A stretch of 64,000 nt of DNA from Impatiens glandulifera (GCF_907164915.1 NC_061862.1:78052218-78116217), one strand, 5' to 3'; positions 11,451 to 25,137 are shown, counted from the first letter of the stretch. Numbers and translations: made by a program. The notes: a model not told the origin generated them from the sequence alone.

Positions 11451-12159
11451 TTATTTCACTTTTTCATCTAGACAATTTACATTACATTTTGGTGATAATC
11501 GGGTCCTAAGAGATCTTGGATCGCAATTTAGCCCTAATGGCATACCAATATATGTTGATGAAAGATCACCAATTCTGAATCCCAACACATTTGCAAACTT
11601 TATCCTTTTTTCTATTCGAAACAATATTTGAAAAAAAAAGATGCATAATTTATTAAGATTAACTTGAAAACCAAAATATGCACCGAATAACCATAAAATA
11701 TCTCGAAAGTGTTTAAAATTCCTATAAGTAGCATGAACCATGCAGAGCGTGTCATTAGCGAAAAGTAAATGTGATATAATGAAATGATATCTTCTTGACC
11801 CACAACTCACTCCTCGGATGAGTCTCGAGTTTTCTACGAAAGCATCATTTTTTAGAGAGCTTCTATAACAATGACGAATAAAAATGAAAGAGTGGATCAC
11901 TATGTTTGATCCCTCTAGAGCTCTCCAAAATCCTTGAGAACTTCCATTAACAATGATAGAAAACTTAACCGTCGGGAGACAAAATCTAATCCAACTAATC
12001 CATTCTTGGTGTTTTATCACTTCCACACCCCTTAATGGCCTCCTCAACCTCCTCCAACGTAAAACGAGCCTCCACCATATCTTTTTGCGTTGCACTAATT
12101 GAATCAAAAATTATACCATTCAATTTATGCATGACCTTAAATGGCTCCTTAAACAAACC
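11451..12159 (-). pseudogene. LINE reverse transcriptase remnant
   Basis: The minus-strand frame contains HLLFANDTL, a degraded form of the LLFADDTL catalytic block in which the first catalytic Asp is Asn. SSTYIGMPLG further on resembles the LPxxYLGLPLG block typical of plant L1 RTs. The GFWRALEG and GVSCGSRR segments correspond to the RQGDPLSP region in decayed form. The frame runs up to the foldback insertion at 12160 and resumes beyond it in the 14750-15300 segment. The lost catalytic residue and stops make it inactive. Confidence 0.75.
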
Positions 12160-14747
12160 TTAGGGTATGTTTGATGAGGGGGGATTGGCATTGAAATTGG
12201 CATTGAAATTCTAATTCCAATTCCATGAGAATTGACATTTAATTACAATTCAATTCATATGTTTGGAAAAATTATAGAATTTTAATTCAATTTTAATTTC
12301 TATGTTTGGGAAAATGATAGAATTGTAATTCAATTCCAATTTTTATGTTTGTAAAATAAAATATCGGTTCAAAATGTTAACATCTTAAATATATTTTCAC
12401 GTTTTTGGCACGTTTAATACGTTTTTGACATGTTTAACACATTTAACACGTTTTTGACATGTTTAACACATTTAACACGTTTTTGACATGTTTAACACGT
12501 TTAACACGTTTTTGACACGTTAAAACACGTTTTTGATATGTTTAACACATTTTCACACTAAAAACACATTTTCACATGTTTAACATATTTTTCACGTTTT
12601 TGGTATGTTTAACACGTTTTTGATATTTTTAAAACGTTTAACATGTTTTTCACATGTTTTGACAAGTTTAACACGTTTTTCACGTTTTTGGCACGTTTTT
12701 GAAATGTTTAACACGTTTAACATGTTTTTCATTTTTTTGGCACATTAAACACGTTTTTATCATGTTTAACACGTTTTGACATGTTTAACACGTTTTTCAC
12801 ATTTAACACATTTTCACACGTTTTTCACGTTTTTGGCACATTTAACACGTTTTTGGCACATTTAACGCGTTTTGACATTTTTAATACGTTTAACATGTTT
12901 TTCACACGTTTTGACAAATCTAACATGTTTTTCATGTTTTTGGCACGTTTTTCACACGCTTTGATAAGTTAAACACGTTTTTGGCATGTTTAACATTTTT
13001 TCACACGTTTTATACTTTTGGACACGTTTAACACGTTTTGGCATGTTTAACACGTTTTTCACATTTTTAGCACATTTAACACGTTTTTGATATTTTTAAT
13101 ATCTTTAACATGTTTTGACACATTTTGATAGATTTAACACGTTTTTCACATTTTTGGCACGTTTAACACGTTTTTGACATGTTTAACACGTCTAACATAT
13201 TTTTCACACGTTTTTGGCACGTATTACATATTTTTGACACGTTTAACATGTTTTTAACATGTTTAACATTATTTGGTATGTTTAACACATTTTAACAAGT
13301 TTAACATATTTTTGGCATGTTAACACATTTTTCACGTTTTTGACATGTTTAACACATTTTGGCATATTTAACATGTCACAAGTGTGTTAAACGGGTCAAA
13401 ACTTATTAAAAATGTCAAAATGTAGTAAATATGCCAACATTTATCAAACGTGTTAAACGTGCCAAAAATGTGTTAAACATACCAAAACGTGTTAAACGTG
13501 CCAAAACGTGAAAAATGTGTTAAACATGCCAAAAACATGTTTAACGTGCCAAAAACATGATAAACATGTTTAATGTATTAAAAATGTGTTCAACGTGTCA
13601 AAAACGTAAAAACATGTTAAACGTATCAAAAATGTGTTAAACGTGTCAAATAAGTGAAAAACTTGTTAAATGTGTCAAAACGTAAAAATGTGTTAAACGT
13701 GTTGAACATGTCAAAAACGTGTTAAATGTAAGAAAAATGTATCAAACATTTCAAAAACGTAAAAAAACATGTGAAATGTGTCAACAACGTGTTAAACGTA
13801 TTTAATGTGTTAAAAACGTTTTAAACGGGTTAAAAATATGAAAACATGTTAAATGTGCCAAAGATGTGAAAAACTTGTTAAATGTGCCAAAGATGTGAAA
13901 AACTTGTTAAACATGAAAAATGTGTTAAACGTGTCAAAAATGTGGTAAACGTGTCAAAAACATGGTAAACGTGCCAATAACATGATAAACGTGTTTAATG
14001 TGTTAAAAACATGTTTGATGTGTCGAAAACGTGAAAACGTGTTAAACGTGTCAAAAACGTGTTAAATGTGCCAAATATGTGAAAAATTTGTTAAACGTGT
14101 CAAAACATGCCAAAACGTGAAAAACATGTTAAACGTGTCAAAATGTGGTAAATGTGTCAAAAAAGTAAAAAAAAGCGTGTTAAACGTGTCAAAACGTGTT
14201 AAACGTGCCAAAAACATGATAAACGTGTTAAATGTGTCAAAAACGTGAAAACGTGTTAAATGTGTCAAAAACGTGTTAAACGTGCTAAATATGTGAAAAA
14301 AAAATTTAAACGTGCCAAAACGTACAAAATGTGCCAAAATGTGAAAAATGTGTTAAACGTGTTAAAAACATGAAAATCGTGTTAAACGTGTCAAAAATGT
14401 GTTACACGTGTCAAGGACGTGAAAAACGTATTGAAAGTGTGAAAATGTGTTAAACGTGTAAAAAACGTGTTAAACATGTTAAAACGTGTTAAAATGTGTT
14501 AAACATATTTAATGTGTGAAAAACGTGTTAAACCTGTCAAAAACGTGAAAACTTGTTAATTTGGAATTACAATTCCAACCTAAAAAGATTGGAATTGAGA
14601 ACTATCAAATTACACTACTATATTGAATTCCATTGGAATTCTAATTCCAATTATAATTATTAATATTAAAGTGTCTAACAAACATAAAAATTGGAATTGG
14701 ACCCTCCAATTCCAATGCCAATTCTAGGGTTACCAAACACACCCTAA
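12160..14747. mobile_element. Foldback element with about 1.2-kb arms of short ACGT-containing repeats
   Basis: The ends are inverted: TTAGGGTATGTTTGATGA at the left and the complement of TTAGGGTGTGTTTGGTAA at the right. Both are followed inward by ATTGGCATTGRAATTGG-type blocks. From about 12400 to 13375 the plus strand is a degenerate array of AACACGTTTTTGACATGTTT-like units of about 20 bp. From about 13380 to 14560 the same units appear reversed (GTTAAACGTGTCAAAAACGTG-like). The whole element is therefore a giant imperfect palindrome centred near 13378. The GGGTGTGTTTGG ends next to TTA/TAA resemble PIF/Harbinger Tourist-type termini, but the flanks (TTA left, TAA right) are not identical. 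It carries no coding sequence and splits the LINE reverse transcriptase. Confidence 0.85.
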
Positions 14748-15315
14748 TAGAATTTCATAATACTCATAGAGATTTCAGGTTCACTATCATAAACTTTCCC
14801 CTCGATCGAGATAAATTTATCACATTATTTTTGTTTGCTTGTTAAAGATTTCATGGAAAAATTTGGTGTTTCTATCTCCGACACTTAACAATGTAGCTCT
14901 ACTTCGCTGGCGTGCCTCAGTTTCTACATATCGAGTAAATTGCTAACAATGTGAATCTAAGAACTAACATCCTCAGCAAAGAGTTCATGAATCTCCTCAT
15001 TCTCTTCAGTGACATTAATTTAATTACAAAAGTCATTTATTTTAATAAAAAATAAAGCACGATCTCCCACAAACCAACTTTTGATAAGCTTACGTAGATT
15101 CCTTAAATTTACAAAGAGATTACTCGATGGAGAACAAACCGATGATTAATTCACCCACCATGAATGCACACGCGGTATAAAGTTCTCTTTGATCAACCAT
15201 TTATTTTCGAATCTAAATGGTCGACATGCTCTCTCCATCTTTCGGCGTTCTATCAAGATCGATCGGTGATCTGAACAATACCATGGAATGACCTTTTGAA
15301 ATATATATTAAAAAA

Positions 15316-15945
15316 TCATCGAAAGATTGATTCACTAATTAAAAATCTGTCAATATGATAATGAGCGTGACCCTCATTTTCATTACTTCTCCTAAAAGTG
15401 AATTGACCACCTTCTAAAGGCAAATCGATAAGTTCAAGTTCTTCAATTATCTTTAAAAACTCCTGCATTATGCTATTATATCTATTGACCCCTTTTCTTT
15501 TAGAAAGAAATCTCACTTCATTCATGTCGCCCGCAAAAATAATTGGTAAGTCCCATAGACTAGCCACGCTCTTCATCTCATTAAAGAACTTAGTTTTAAA
15601 TTGTGTAAGAACTAATCCATAGACCATAGAAATTACTCGTCGGAAATTATACTCCCGATTTCTTAATTGAGCTTTAACCGAATATCTACCAAAATTAACA
15701 TCCATTTTCTAATACATATTTTCATTCCATGCAACAAGAATTCTATTCGACACTCATATTGAATCAAGAGCCTTCCAACCGCACAACCTTCAATTATATA
15801 AATCCCTAACGATCTGCTGATCCATCTTCCGAATTTTTGTCTCACCAAAACGGTATATGTCACAACCAAGGGTTCCCATCAGTGATTTAATGATACATCT
15901 CTTCACATCATCATTTAATCCATAAACGTTCCAAACAATAATTTT
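15316..15945 (-). pseudogene. LINE endonuclease (EEP fold) remnant
   Basis: The minus-strand translation begins KIIVWNVYGLNDDVKRCIIK from 15945, the usual start of plant L1 endonucleases (KIISWNVRGL). A GETKIRK segment corresponds to the QETK block. At 15705-15316 there follow IIFAGDMNEVR (the GDFN block) and HIDRFLIS (the DRFL block) with GGQFTFRR between them. A frameshift near 15700 separates the halves. This domain nicks target DNA for target-primed reverse transcription. The copy is broken. Confidence 0.78.
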
Positions 15946-16221
15946 TCAATCATTGATAAAATCTAGTCGGGATAACCATTTATTGGCTTCGAGACACACT
16001 TTCCTACTTGCATATAACCCTATGGTAGATTATTTAGCTTCTTCAACTGACAATGTTGGTAGTTTTTCGATGAAGAAGAACTTTGGTGGAAAGTATATGG
16101 GAGGGGTGGAATCTCACGCACATTGGGCCACACTTTAATCTCTAATTCAAGAATCTTCTTCATGGGAGATTTGTTTTCATCCATCATCATATTATGTGTT
16201 AAAAATTCTATTTATATATTC

Positions 16222-17529
16222 TGTTAGATAAAATTAGACCGGTTCACAAAACTGAACATAAACCTTTCATGCAGGAACAAGGAACCGGACCGGTCAAACA
16301 AATGAACCGGATAAGAAGACTAACCGGTCAAGCTATTAAACCGACCAGGACATTCGGAACATGACCGCACAAAGAAAGGATCGGCCAAAACTAAAAACCG
16401 GAAACACCAGACAGCCGATCAGCCACAAGGCAAAGGAATAACCGAAAGCTGTCCGGTTAAACCAATCACACTGGAAGCCATTCGGTTAAGTCAAATGACC
16501 GACCAATATAAGAAGACAATTCGGGTATCTGTTGAAGATGATACCAAAGGAACAGACTAAACACTTCCATATCCATACAAGTCTGAGGAAAGTCTGCAGG
16601 CTGCAGAAGACACTCCTATAGGATCTTTCCACTTCGGGATAAGTCAGAATAGAGATCTTCCAAGTACAGACAACTGTTTAACAGACAGTCACCACATTGA
16701 GTAAAAGACAAACCTAACAGGTTTGTCTTACACACCGGAAGAACAGACTGCCAAGTCTGTGAGATTGACCGTCAAATCTGAAAAGATGACCGTAGGGTAT
16801 GAATCACTGAATCACTGAACCTCTGCTCAGCCAATCAGATTCAAGGAAGTGAAATATGACCGTTGGCATATTTCACCTATAAAAGGAGCAGTTGAAGAAG
16901 AGTAAATGCGGCACAACAAGGGACACACAACAAGACATAAGTGATACAACGAGCATTTAATTCACAAGTGATAAGATTGTATTCTATCTCTAAGAGAAAG
17001 CCTAAGTGCTGAAGTTGAAGTGTGTATTTTACAATTTCGGTGTAAATTGTAAGGGCATTATCGAGCAGGAAATAAGTCTCGATCGAATTGTATTTGTATT
17101 CTTTAGTGAATATCCTTCTCGCGGTTTCGAGAGGAAGGGGTGACGTAGGAGTTTTATCTCCGAACATCCATAAAATTTGTCTTGTTATCTACTTTCTGTC
17201 GGTTCCATTTTCTAACCGACTTGTACTAACTTACCTACACCGCTCTAACCTACTTAACTCTATCCAAACCGGATCACCAGGTTACAAAAACCGACCCATC
17301 AATCTTCAAACCTTCATCATCCGAAACCGGTTCCGCCTATCATACAAGTGTGCTGCTTCAACCTGAAACAAACCTCTTCCGCGCTTGAACTTAGTTCAAG
17401 GGTTTGTGACAGTTTGTGTAGTATTGAAACCCCGGTGTTAATCTCTAACCGGATTAATCACCACCCTTTGAGTGAGACCCGCTAAACCGGCCCAACCCCG
17501 GTCCTCCAGCAACGACCTAGATCCTAACA
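16222..17529. mobile_element. Solo LTR, 1.3 kb, with TATTC target duplication
   Basis: The segment begins TGTTAGATAAAATTAG and ends GGTCCTCCAGCAACGACCTAGATCCTAACA-like, so it has TGTTAG...CTAACA termini. It is flanked by TATTC on both sides (16217-16221 and 17530-17534). No second LTR or internal region is present, so this is a solo LTR left by LTR-LTR recombination. A promoter-like CTATAAAAGG sits at about 16878. It is far more GC-rich than its surroundings and rich in CCGGT words. It interrupts LINE coding sequence. The superfamily cannot be set from an LTR alone. Confidence 0.85.
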
Positions 17530-17534
17530 TATTC

Positions 17535-17725
17535 TCATTGACATCATAATATCATTCAGAATCCACTGAATCCTCATCAGACACATGATGAATGAAAACT
17601 GGTGATTCAAGAACATTAATCTCAAGATAAGGTGTTTTAATAGGACTGACTTGGATTATAGCCTCTACAGGATACCAAAATTTATTTTCTAAATTTCCAA
17701 TTGTTTCTTTCTCGGATAACAAATC
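17535..17725 (-). pseudogene. LINE ORF1-like fragment upstream of the solo LTR
   Basis: On the minus strand a frame reads LSEKETIGNLENKFWYPVEA and continues to about 17560 before a stop. It has coding-like composition and continues across the solo LTR into 16216-15950. It belongs to the LINE 5' part, but no ORF1 domain (RRM or CCHC) is recognised. Confidence 0.4.
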
Positions 17726-18116
17726 AAATTAATTTTTATAGTTGAATTTGATTTGTTTTTATAATATAGGGTTCGGAACTTTGAATTTTATTACTCAAAA
17801 TATCACAATTTCAATTGAAGTTTTATCTCAAACTAACTAACACGTTACACATTTCTTAAGTCACAAACCTCATTCGATAATTTAAATAGTATAGATCTCG
17901 AACAAATATTGTATTTAAAAAATAAATGGACAAATAAGTACACAAAATTATGTCATTCTAAAATGGTAAGAAAAATAAATATTAAATATAAATTATTTAT
18001 TTTTTAACCATTAAAACTAACTTGAATGAGTAGACTTCTAAAAAACAAGTTCATATAAATAAATAAAATACATCCAAAATATATGTAAATTTAATTACAT
18101 TTACCAAACATGATAA

Positions 18117-18219
<103 letters not shown>

Positions 18220-19861
18220 GGAGATCATTTTGTTATTTTGAGATAAAATTTTAAGAGATTAAAATTATGATAAATAATATAATTTGATATTTGAATTTCA
18301 TTTAATGAAAATAATCTAAGTTAAAGCCTCAAATTGAACTATTACTAATATTAAATATTAAGAATATTTTGATCATTTAATTTAAATGATTCACATGTGC
18401 ATAGAAACAATTTTTTTTTTAATATCATCCCAAATTTATAAAAAAAAATAATAATAATAATTTAATTTACAAATAACTATTAATTTAATGAAATTATCTA
18501 TTTATTTAGTATTATATATAAGCTGTGTAATGCTAGTTTAATGATATTTGAAATTATGTATAAATGAAGTTACATATTTAATTATGGGTATATCTCATAA
18601 AATAACCTCACTTTTAATTGCTGGTATATTATACAAATAAAGTAATTTAAAATTAATTATTATGTTTTTAGTATTGGATTGAAACTTAATATTTTGATTA
18701 TATTTAGTTTGGTATTTAGATAGTCATGAAGATTATTGTTGTTAGGCGCATTTAGTTATGAGCTATTAATAGTAGTAGCGTCTATTGATTAAAACGAGTG
18801 CCTAATTTGATTTTTTTTATTATTATTACTTATATATTCTTAATTATATATAATTCATAATTATTGTTAACTTTAATTAACGTTATTAAAATATTATTTT
18901 AAATTAGTTTCTGTATAGATCTGAATATATAATAAAAAAAAAATGCTTATATTTAATTAATAACATAAACTATTAACTATGTTATTAATTGACATAGTAT
19001 AAAGTTATTTAAAAGTAATCCATATAACTCACATCAAACCGGACCTAATAGGCCACTTTATAATTACGGCTTGTATAATCTTTATAGCTGACTAAAAAGA
19101 ATTTTCCATTCTTGTAAAATGTTTAAAGAGAAAAAATAAAAATAAAAAATAAAAGAAAATAAATAAAAGCAACAAATTTCTAGTGCTTTAGTCAACCTTT
19201 GTTTTTACTGTCCATTCAAAAAAAAAAATATGAGTGATTTGAATTTATAAACACATATTATTTTATTTTGTTAATTATATTATGACAATATATTATTCAT
19301 ATTAAAAATGATAAGTTGTATATTCCATCTCTCTTCCATTTTTTTAAATAAGTTTTGGGTTATATAAAAAAACATTAAAGTGTTAATTTTGAGATAACTG
19401 AGGATTTTGTTTGGTATAACATTTTTTTTAAATATTGTTATTCATATTATTTTAATTATAAATTGCTTATTTTTATTAAATTCTAATTTTAATATAAAAA
19501 ACTATTTTAATAATTTATACTAAGAAATATAATAGCTCAATTTTTATCAAACAAACATTTTTCAAAAAAACTATTTTTTTAAAATCAAATATAAAAAAGC
19601 TTCTATTGGAGTCTTTTTTTATATAAGGTTATTTAGGATTTAATTAATTATTTTGAAAAAATATATATTTGATGATAAAATAAATTGTCATATAATTTTT
19701 TAATTAGTTAAAATATAAAAATTATTTTTGTATTATAAATTTAAATTTTATAAAAATAAATTAAATATATTTTATTTCATTAAAAAAATAAAATGTGATA
19801 AGAAAAAGTTTTGATATAAGAAACTATCAAATAACCAAATATGAAACAAAACTCAATTAAG

Positions 19862-20126
19862 TTAGTATTATTTTGGGTTTTATAAAAATTCAAACAAAAT
19901 TAATTTTTTAATCAAATTATTTTTTCAGTAATTATATTATTTATTTCATTAACAAAAATTCTAAAATAACTTTTATTTTAAATTATTATTTTTTAATTTA
20001 TTTATATATATCAACACCATTTAAATCTTTTTGTTAAAAATAATCATCACTTTCTCAAAATCATCAACAACCATTTTTTTTTTCTCTAGATTTTTTAAAA
20101 AACTTCAATCCAAACAAAGCCTAAGA
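19862..20126. mobile_element. MITE, same family as 34019-34286
   Basis: It shares the interior of the 34019 element: CAAATTAATTTTT, ATTATTTATTTCATTAA, a TATATATCAACACC block and an AAATCATCAAC block. It ends CCAAACAAAGCCTAAG. A third relative lies at about 24530-24782. No coding capacity. Confidence 0.5.
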
Positions 20127-20992
20127 TTTGATGAAGTTAAATATTTTAATGAGGAATGATAAGAGAAATGTACCGATGAGTGAGTGATATGGGAGAGAAA
20201 TTATAGAAGAAATGATACAATGAATGACGTGTCATCATGTTATTAGGTAGAAAAATAAAAAAAATAAAATAAAAAGAGAGTAGAGAAATAAATTTTATTA
20301 TTATTTCAATTTATCTTTAATTATCTCTTTCAAATTTTCTATCCCAATTATTTCTTAAATTCTCAAAATGTAATTTTGAAAGAATATTAGAAATCAGCTG
20401 GAAAAAAATATGTGAATAGTAAGAAAAGAGAAATATTTTTTTTTCAGTAAATAAAATTGCATAATCATTATTTCTCTCAATTCTGAATTCTCCCATATTT
20501 CTCTATTTTAAATAGTTGTATTTTTTGTAATATTACTTTATTGGATTCAAGTGTATTTAGGCAGTTTATATAATGATATCTTTTTTAAGGATGAAATAGT
20601 TAATGTTTAACATTAATAAGCTAATTTCATACATAATTTGAATCAAACTGAGCCTAACATTTTACAAGATTTTTAAATTCGCGATTTCAAATAAAAGTTT
20701 ATTAAGATATTGATAATCTACGTGTGATTTCGTTCAAGGAATATCATTTTGAATAGTACTAAATTATGTCAATAAAAATGTGAATAACAAGTGGCTCATA
20801 AAATATATTTATTATTTAATTTGTAATTATAAAAAATGAAATATTAAATAGAATAGTATAAATTTTTTTAGATGTACATTATTTTTCTATGATAACTTAA
20901 CCAAAGCTTAATTAAAATGGAAGGTTTTTATATATTTTGACTAAAAATAAGAGGATTGTATAATTAATGCTGAGAAATTTTGGGATGTGCAT

Positions 20993-20994
<2 letters not shown>

Positions 20995-21069
<75 letters not shown>
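20995..21069. repeat. (TA)n tract, about 75 bp
   Basis: Uninterrupted TA dinucleotides. Confidence 0.97.
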
Positions 21070-21072
<3 letters not shown>

Positions 21073-21320
21073 GCATTTATATTGTAATATTGGTAAACTA
21101 TTTTTAATTATTTTTATAATTAATAAACTATATTAACTATAAAAACAAATAATGTTTAATTATACAAAAGATGAAAAATTCAATATAGTATGAGTAATAT
21201 TTTTGCTATTTTATAACTTTAATTAATTTATTTAGTATAAAAATGAGATTTGTTCAATTATTTAAATATACTCTATATTCAATCATACTATTTCAATTTT
21301 TATTATATCCTGAAAAAAAA

Positions 21321-21321
21321 A

Positions 21322-21381
<60 letters not shown>
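21321..21381. repeat. (CA)n(TA)n tract
   Basis: A short ACACACACA run passes into about 50 bp of TA dinucleotides. Confidence 0.95.
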
Positions 21382-21386
<5 letters not shown>

Positions 21387-22576
21387 CACATTTTTTCTTG
21401 AAAATATTTAAACTAATATATTTCCTATTATATTTTATATTTTATATACTGAAATAATGAACTTATAGTTTATTAAACATTTATATTATAAACTATATAT
21501 TTTAATTAAAACAATTTTCAAAACAATTCAAACAATACGTTGTAATTGTAATAAAAAAAATGAAATCATGACCAACAGTCCCTATATTTAATAATGGAAA
21601 GTGACAATTCAATTACTACAGAGATTTTGATTTTAATATAAAAAAATAGAAAAGAGACAAAAAAAAAAAAAAAAACTCAGAAACACTTATTGCCAAAATA
21701 AAATGGAAAAGTTTGATTTAATTGCAATTATATAATAAGTTATTAATGTGGTTTTAATGAATAAGTAATTATATATAAATAAAACTAAATATAAATAAGC
21801 TTATCAAAAAATATACCATGGTTAATTTGAATAAAGTAAATATTATCATACATATACTAGTGTTTTGCAATTAAATCGAGTCAAACAAACCTTTATTTGT
21901 CAAAACTTTTAAAATAAATAAGATATGTTTGTATATTAGTAAAAACAAAACTAGACTTGTCAAAACGTATATAAATATTCTGAGACGATTTGAAAATGAC
22001 ATTACATTGCTAAAAACCTATAATGTTTCTGCCTATAATCATTTATATTTATATATATATATATATATTAAATGAATGCCTTGATTGATTTTGGGTTTTT
22101 GAACCACCAATCTTTGAGTTATTTAAAATAAAAATAAAAACTTTTTATAAAGTTATTTTTGAATAAAATGATCAAAACAAATCTATAAGATTTATGTTTT
22201 ACAATATTATAAAAATAAAGTAATAGTTAGGGATTTGAATAATATGTTAAATTAATTGAAAATATTTCCAAATAACCACGTAGAATATGTTTTTAATTTT
22301 AAAATATGTCATTTTATAAACAAATTTGTTAAAAGGATGATAAAAATTTAGATAGACTTGTAAAATATACTAATGAGCAAGACTACTATACAAAAGTTAT
22401 TGTAAAACAAACTCAAAAGAAATTAATTTAATATAATAAAGTACCTTTAGGGTTGGTAAATAATTTTGTATATATTTTGTGTCTAAAATTTCGACATAGA
22501 AAAATCATATCAATATTATAACGATATTTCGGTATAAAAAAAAAAATTGTACATTAAAATCTAGGTATGATATAAG

Positions 22577-22808
22577 CAGAGTCGGCCCCGAGGTTTGGGA
22601 TGTTAGAAAAAAGTCGATATATATTTTGTTGCCCTAGGTCTAGTTTAAAGAATTGTAATTTATATTAAACCACCAAGGCACAACTATTTATATTTAAAAA
22701 AACAATAAATTTAATAAAATAGTTTGATATTTTTAACAAATGGTCTGCCCTGGAGAGTGGGCTGCCCTAACCCGAGGGCTTGCCAGGCTTACCCCAAGAC
22801 CGACCTTG
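22577..22808. mobile_element. hAT-type MITE with 8-bp target duplication
   Basis: The inverted ends are CAGAGTCGGCCCCGAGG and the complement of CAAGGTCGGTCTTGGGG. The flanks are GATATAAG (22569-22576) and GATACAAG (22809-22816), an 8-bp duplication with one mismatch as expected for hAT elements. It is 232 bp, non-coding and more GC-rich than its surroundings. A related but degraded sequence lies at about 35295-35400 (GGACCGACTCTAAGATAAAA). Confidence 0.75.
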
Positions 22809-22816
22809 GATACAAG

Positions 22817-25010
22817 TAACATACCGATCATATTGAATATTGACGGAATACCGAGATTTCGATATGATATCGATATTATACCCATACCAATAAAAACATA
22901 ATTATACTATATTTAATATATTCTAAAAAAAATTTAACACATTTTATAGTGAAATTAAATTAGTTTCAAATATTTTTAAATAAAATACCTAGAAATTATA
23001 TTATATAAAATAATATTAAGATTTAATTAAATTCTGATTTTATTTAAAAAAATTAATTTATATAATTAAATTAACATTAAATTTTAGTTTGGAAGAAACA
23101 AATCTTTAGAAAAATAAAATTTATATACAAAAGTTTACTTCAATTCTATTTAGAGGCGAAAATAAATTTATTAATATTAGTTGGTTATCAATTTAATGTT
23201 GTTGAAAAGTTGTAATAATAACTTTAATTTAATTATTTATAATTTTTTTTAATATTTTTTTTATTAATTTCTAAATATTATTAAAAAATTAATTTATAAA
23301 TATTATTTGCATAAATACTATAATGAAAATTTGTAAATCTCATACATTTATAGATAATTTAAAGATCAATAACATACCTTATATTATTTTTCTGTTATAT
23401 TAAAACAATCTATATATTTAGTATTTTACAATATATATTTTTAATGTACAGAAAATAAAATATATACTGATAATTTTCTCATTTCTCTAAACTCGCATAA
23501 CCATGACAATTAGGATCTCTTCGCTGAATATTACTAGAAAATTAGCTAGTTTGCTTTATAAATTTTTAAAAAAAAATAATTATATAATTATTATTCCAAC
23601 AAAGTTCAATTAAAAATTCTTAATAAAAACAAGATTATCGTTGGGTTTTTTAGGTTTGATTGGGTTTATTTGAAAAAAAAAAAGAGATAAAATGTTGGGT
23701 TATTTGAGATTTTGAATGTGTTTATTTGAAAAAAACAATATTATTAAAAAAAAAATTGAATTTTTAATTGAATGAATTCCTATAATGTAATTTTTTAATT
23801 TAAATCTTATAAAAATAAAATAATAGTATTTTAATATTTAATTGATAAATTTAATGATTAAATAATTGAAAAAACAACACAATACAAACAAAAATGAATA
23901 AAAAATTATAAGAAAATTAACATCAAACTAAAATACCTTCTATGAAAATTAAATGTTATAAACTTTATTTTTTCAATTAAATAATTCAACTTTTTATAAT
24001 TTAAAGCAAATAAAGTATTTAAATGATTTCAATACAAACAAGTCCTAAGTGAGCTTGTGTACTAAAATATTATTAGAATAATTCATATGATTATTTAAAT
24101 AATTTATTTGGTAACTTTTTATTAAGAGAATTTAAAAGTTATTATTATATAATTTTATAAATATATATTTAAAAAAGTAGAGAATAATTTAATATTTAAA
24201 TTAATAATTTAAATAATATATTTAGTAATATATAAGTAAAATAATAATTGATTTTGTTAAAATTATTAAAAAAAAATAAACTAAAATAATAACAAGTTTG
24301 GTGGGAAAAAGAAATTAATCATTATTTTGAGAATGTAAATATAATTTTAAGATAAAAAGTTTAAAATATATTGATATATATAAATAAAATAAAATTAATA
24401 ATTTTAAATAGAACGCTATTTTAATATTTTATTTAATGAATTTTGTGATTTAATGAATGAAAAAAAAAGTTAAATAATATTTGATTTTTTTAGTTATTTT
24501 AATAACCTAAAATTGAATAAGACTTTAAGGGTTTGGTTTTGGGTTATTTAAAAATTAAAAAAATATTTTTTTTTTCTTTTATCGATTAAATTAATTAATT
24601 TATTTATCAAAATATTAAAACATCATTTATTTTAAATTATTATTTTTTATTTTATTTATATATCAATATGTATAAAGTCATTTACTAAAAATAAAACATT
24701 ACACCCTAGTTAAAATCATCCCAATCAACAATTTTTTTTATATTTAAATTATTTTAATAACTCAAATATAATAAAACCTTAAATTTAATCTATATAATTT
24801 TAAATATATATATCATTAATCATTAATTCAATCAAATCACTAAAAATTATTTTATCATATCTAACTAGATTTCAAATCAGAAAAAAACAGACCAAACAAG
24901 GCCTACTTGTTTAAAAAAGGATTATTAAATTAAAGACATGCGTAAAGTAAAATTAGTCTGCGCTATAAAATGAATGATTTATTTTTAACTTTAATTATTA
25001 TACGTGCATA
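22817..25010. other. AT-rich intergenic region upstream of the HD-Zip gene
   Basis: No gene is recognised. A copy of the MITE family seen at 34019 lies at about 24530-24782 (GTTTGGTTTTGGGTTATTTA start). The rest is AT-rich spacer and includes the distal promoter of the gene at 25138. Confidence 0.55.
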
Positions 25011-25022
25011 GAAATAAATCTC

Positions 25023-25029
25023 TATAAAG
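25023..25029 (+). promoter_or_regulatory. TATA box of the HD-Zip gene
   Basis: TATAAAG lies 109 bp upstream of the start codon. Transcription would start near 25055. The leader contains a CT-dinucleotide stretch (about 25091-25106), common in plant 5' UTRs. Confidence 0.55.
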
Positions 25030-25137
25030 TCTCTTTATACATGTACCAGATCCAATTCCAAATCCCCTTCTTCTTCATCTTCTTCCCCACTCTCTCTCTC
25101 TCTCTACCAGAGTTGCAGGTATTTTTTTTTATCAAAA

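Larger units (their letters stand above)
10121..17725 (-). mobile_element. Decayed L1-type LINE, minus strand, with two insertions
   Basis: Reading on the minus strand, coding remnants occur in L1 order: an ORF1-like or linker segment (17725-17535 and 16216-15950), an apurinic endonuclease (15945-15316), a reverse transcriptase (about 15300-11451, split by the foldback element) and a zinc-binding RVT tail (11182-10545). The probable 3' end near 10121-10140 reads AAATGGACCTTTTTAAAAAA on the minus strand, which resembles the 3' ends of plant L1 elements. The frame is broken by many stops and shifts. A solo LTR and a foldback element were inserted later. The 5' end and target duplication were not found. 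Confidence 0.72.

Noticed and set aside
12781..14337. Open frames rich in Phe, Asn, Thr or Lys, Val in the foldback element
   Set aside because: They are translations of the short repeat in both directions; low complexity with no domain.
16877..17366. Overlapping open frames in the 16-17.5 kb segment
   Set aside because: They lie inside the solo LTR, on both strands, and match no domain.
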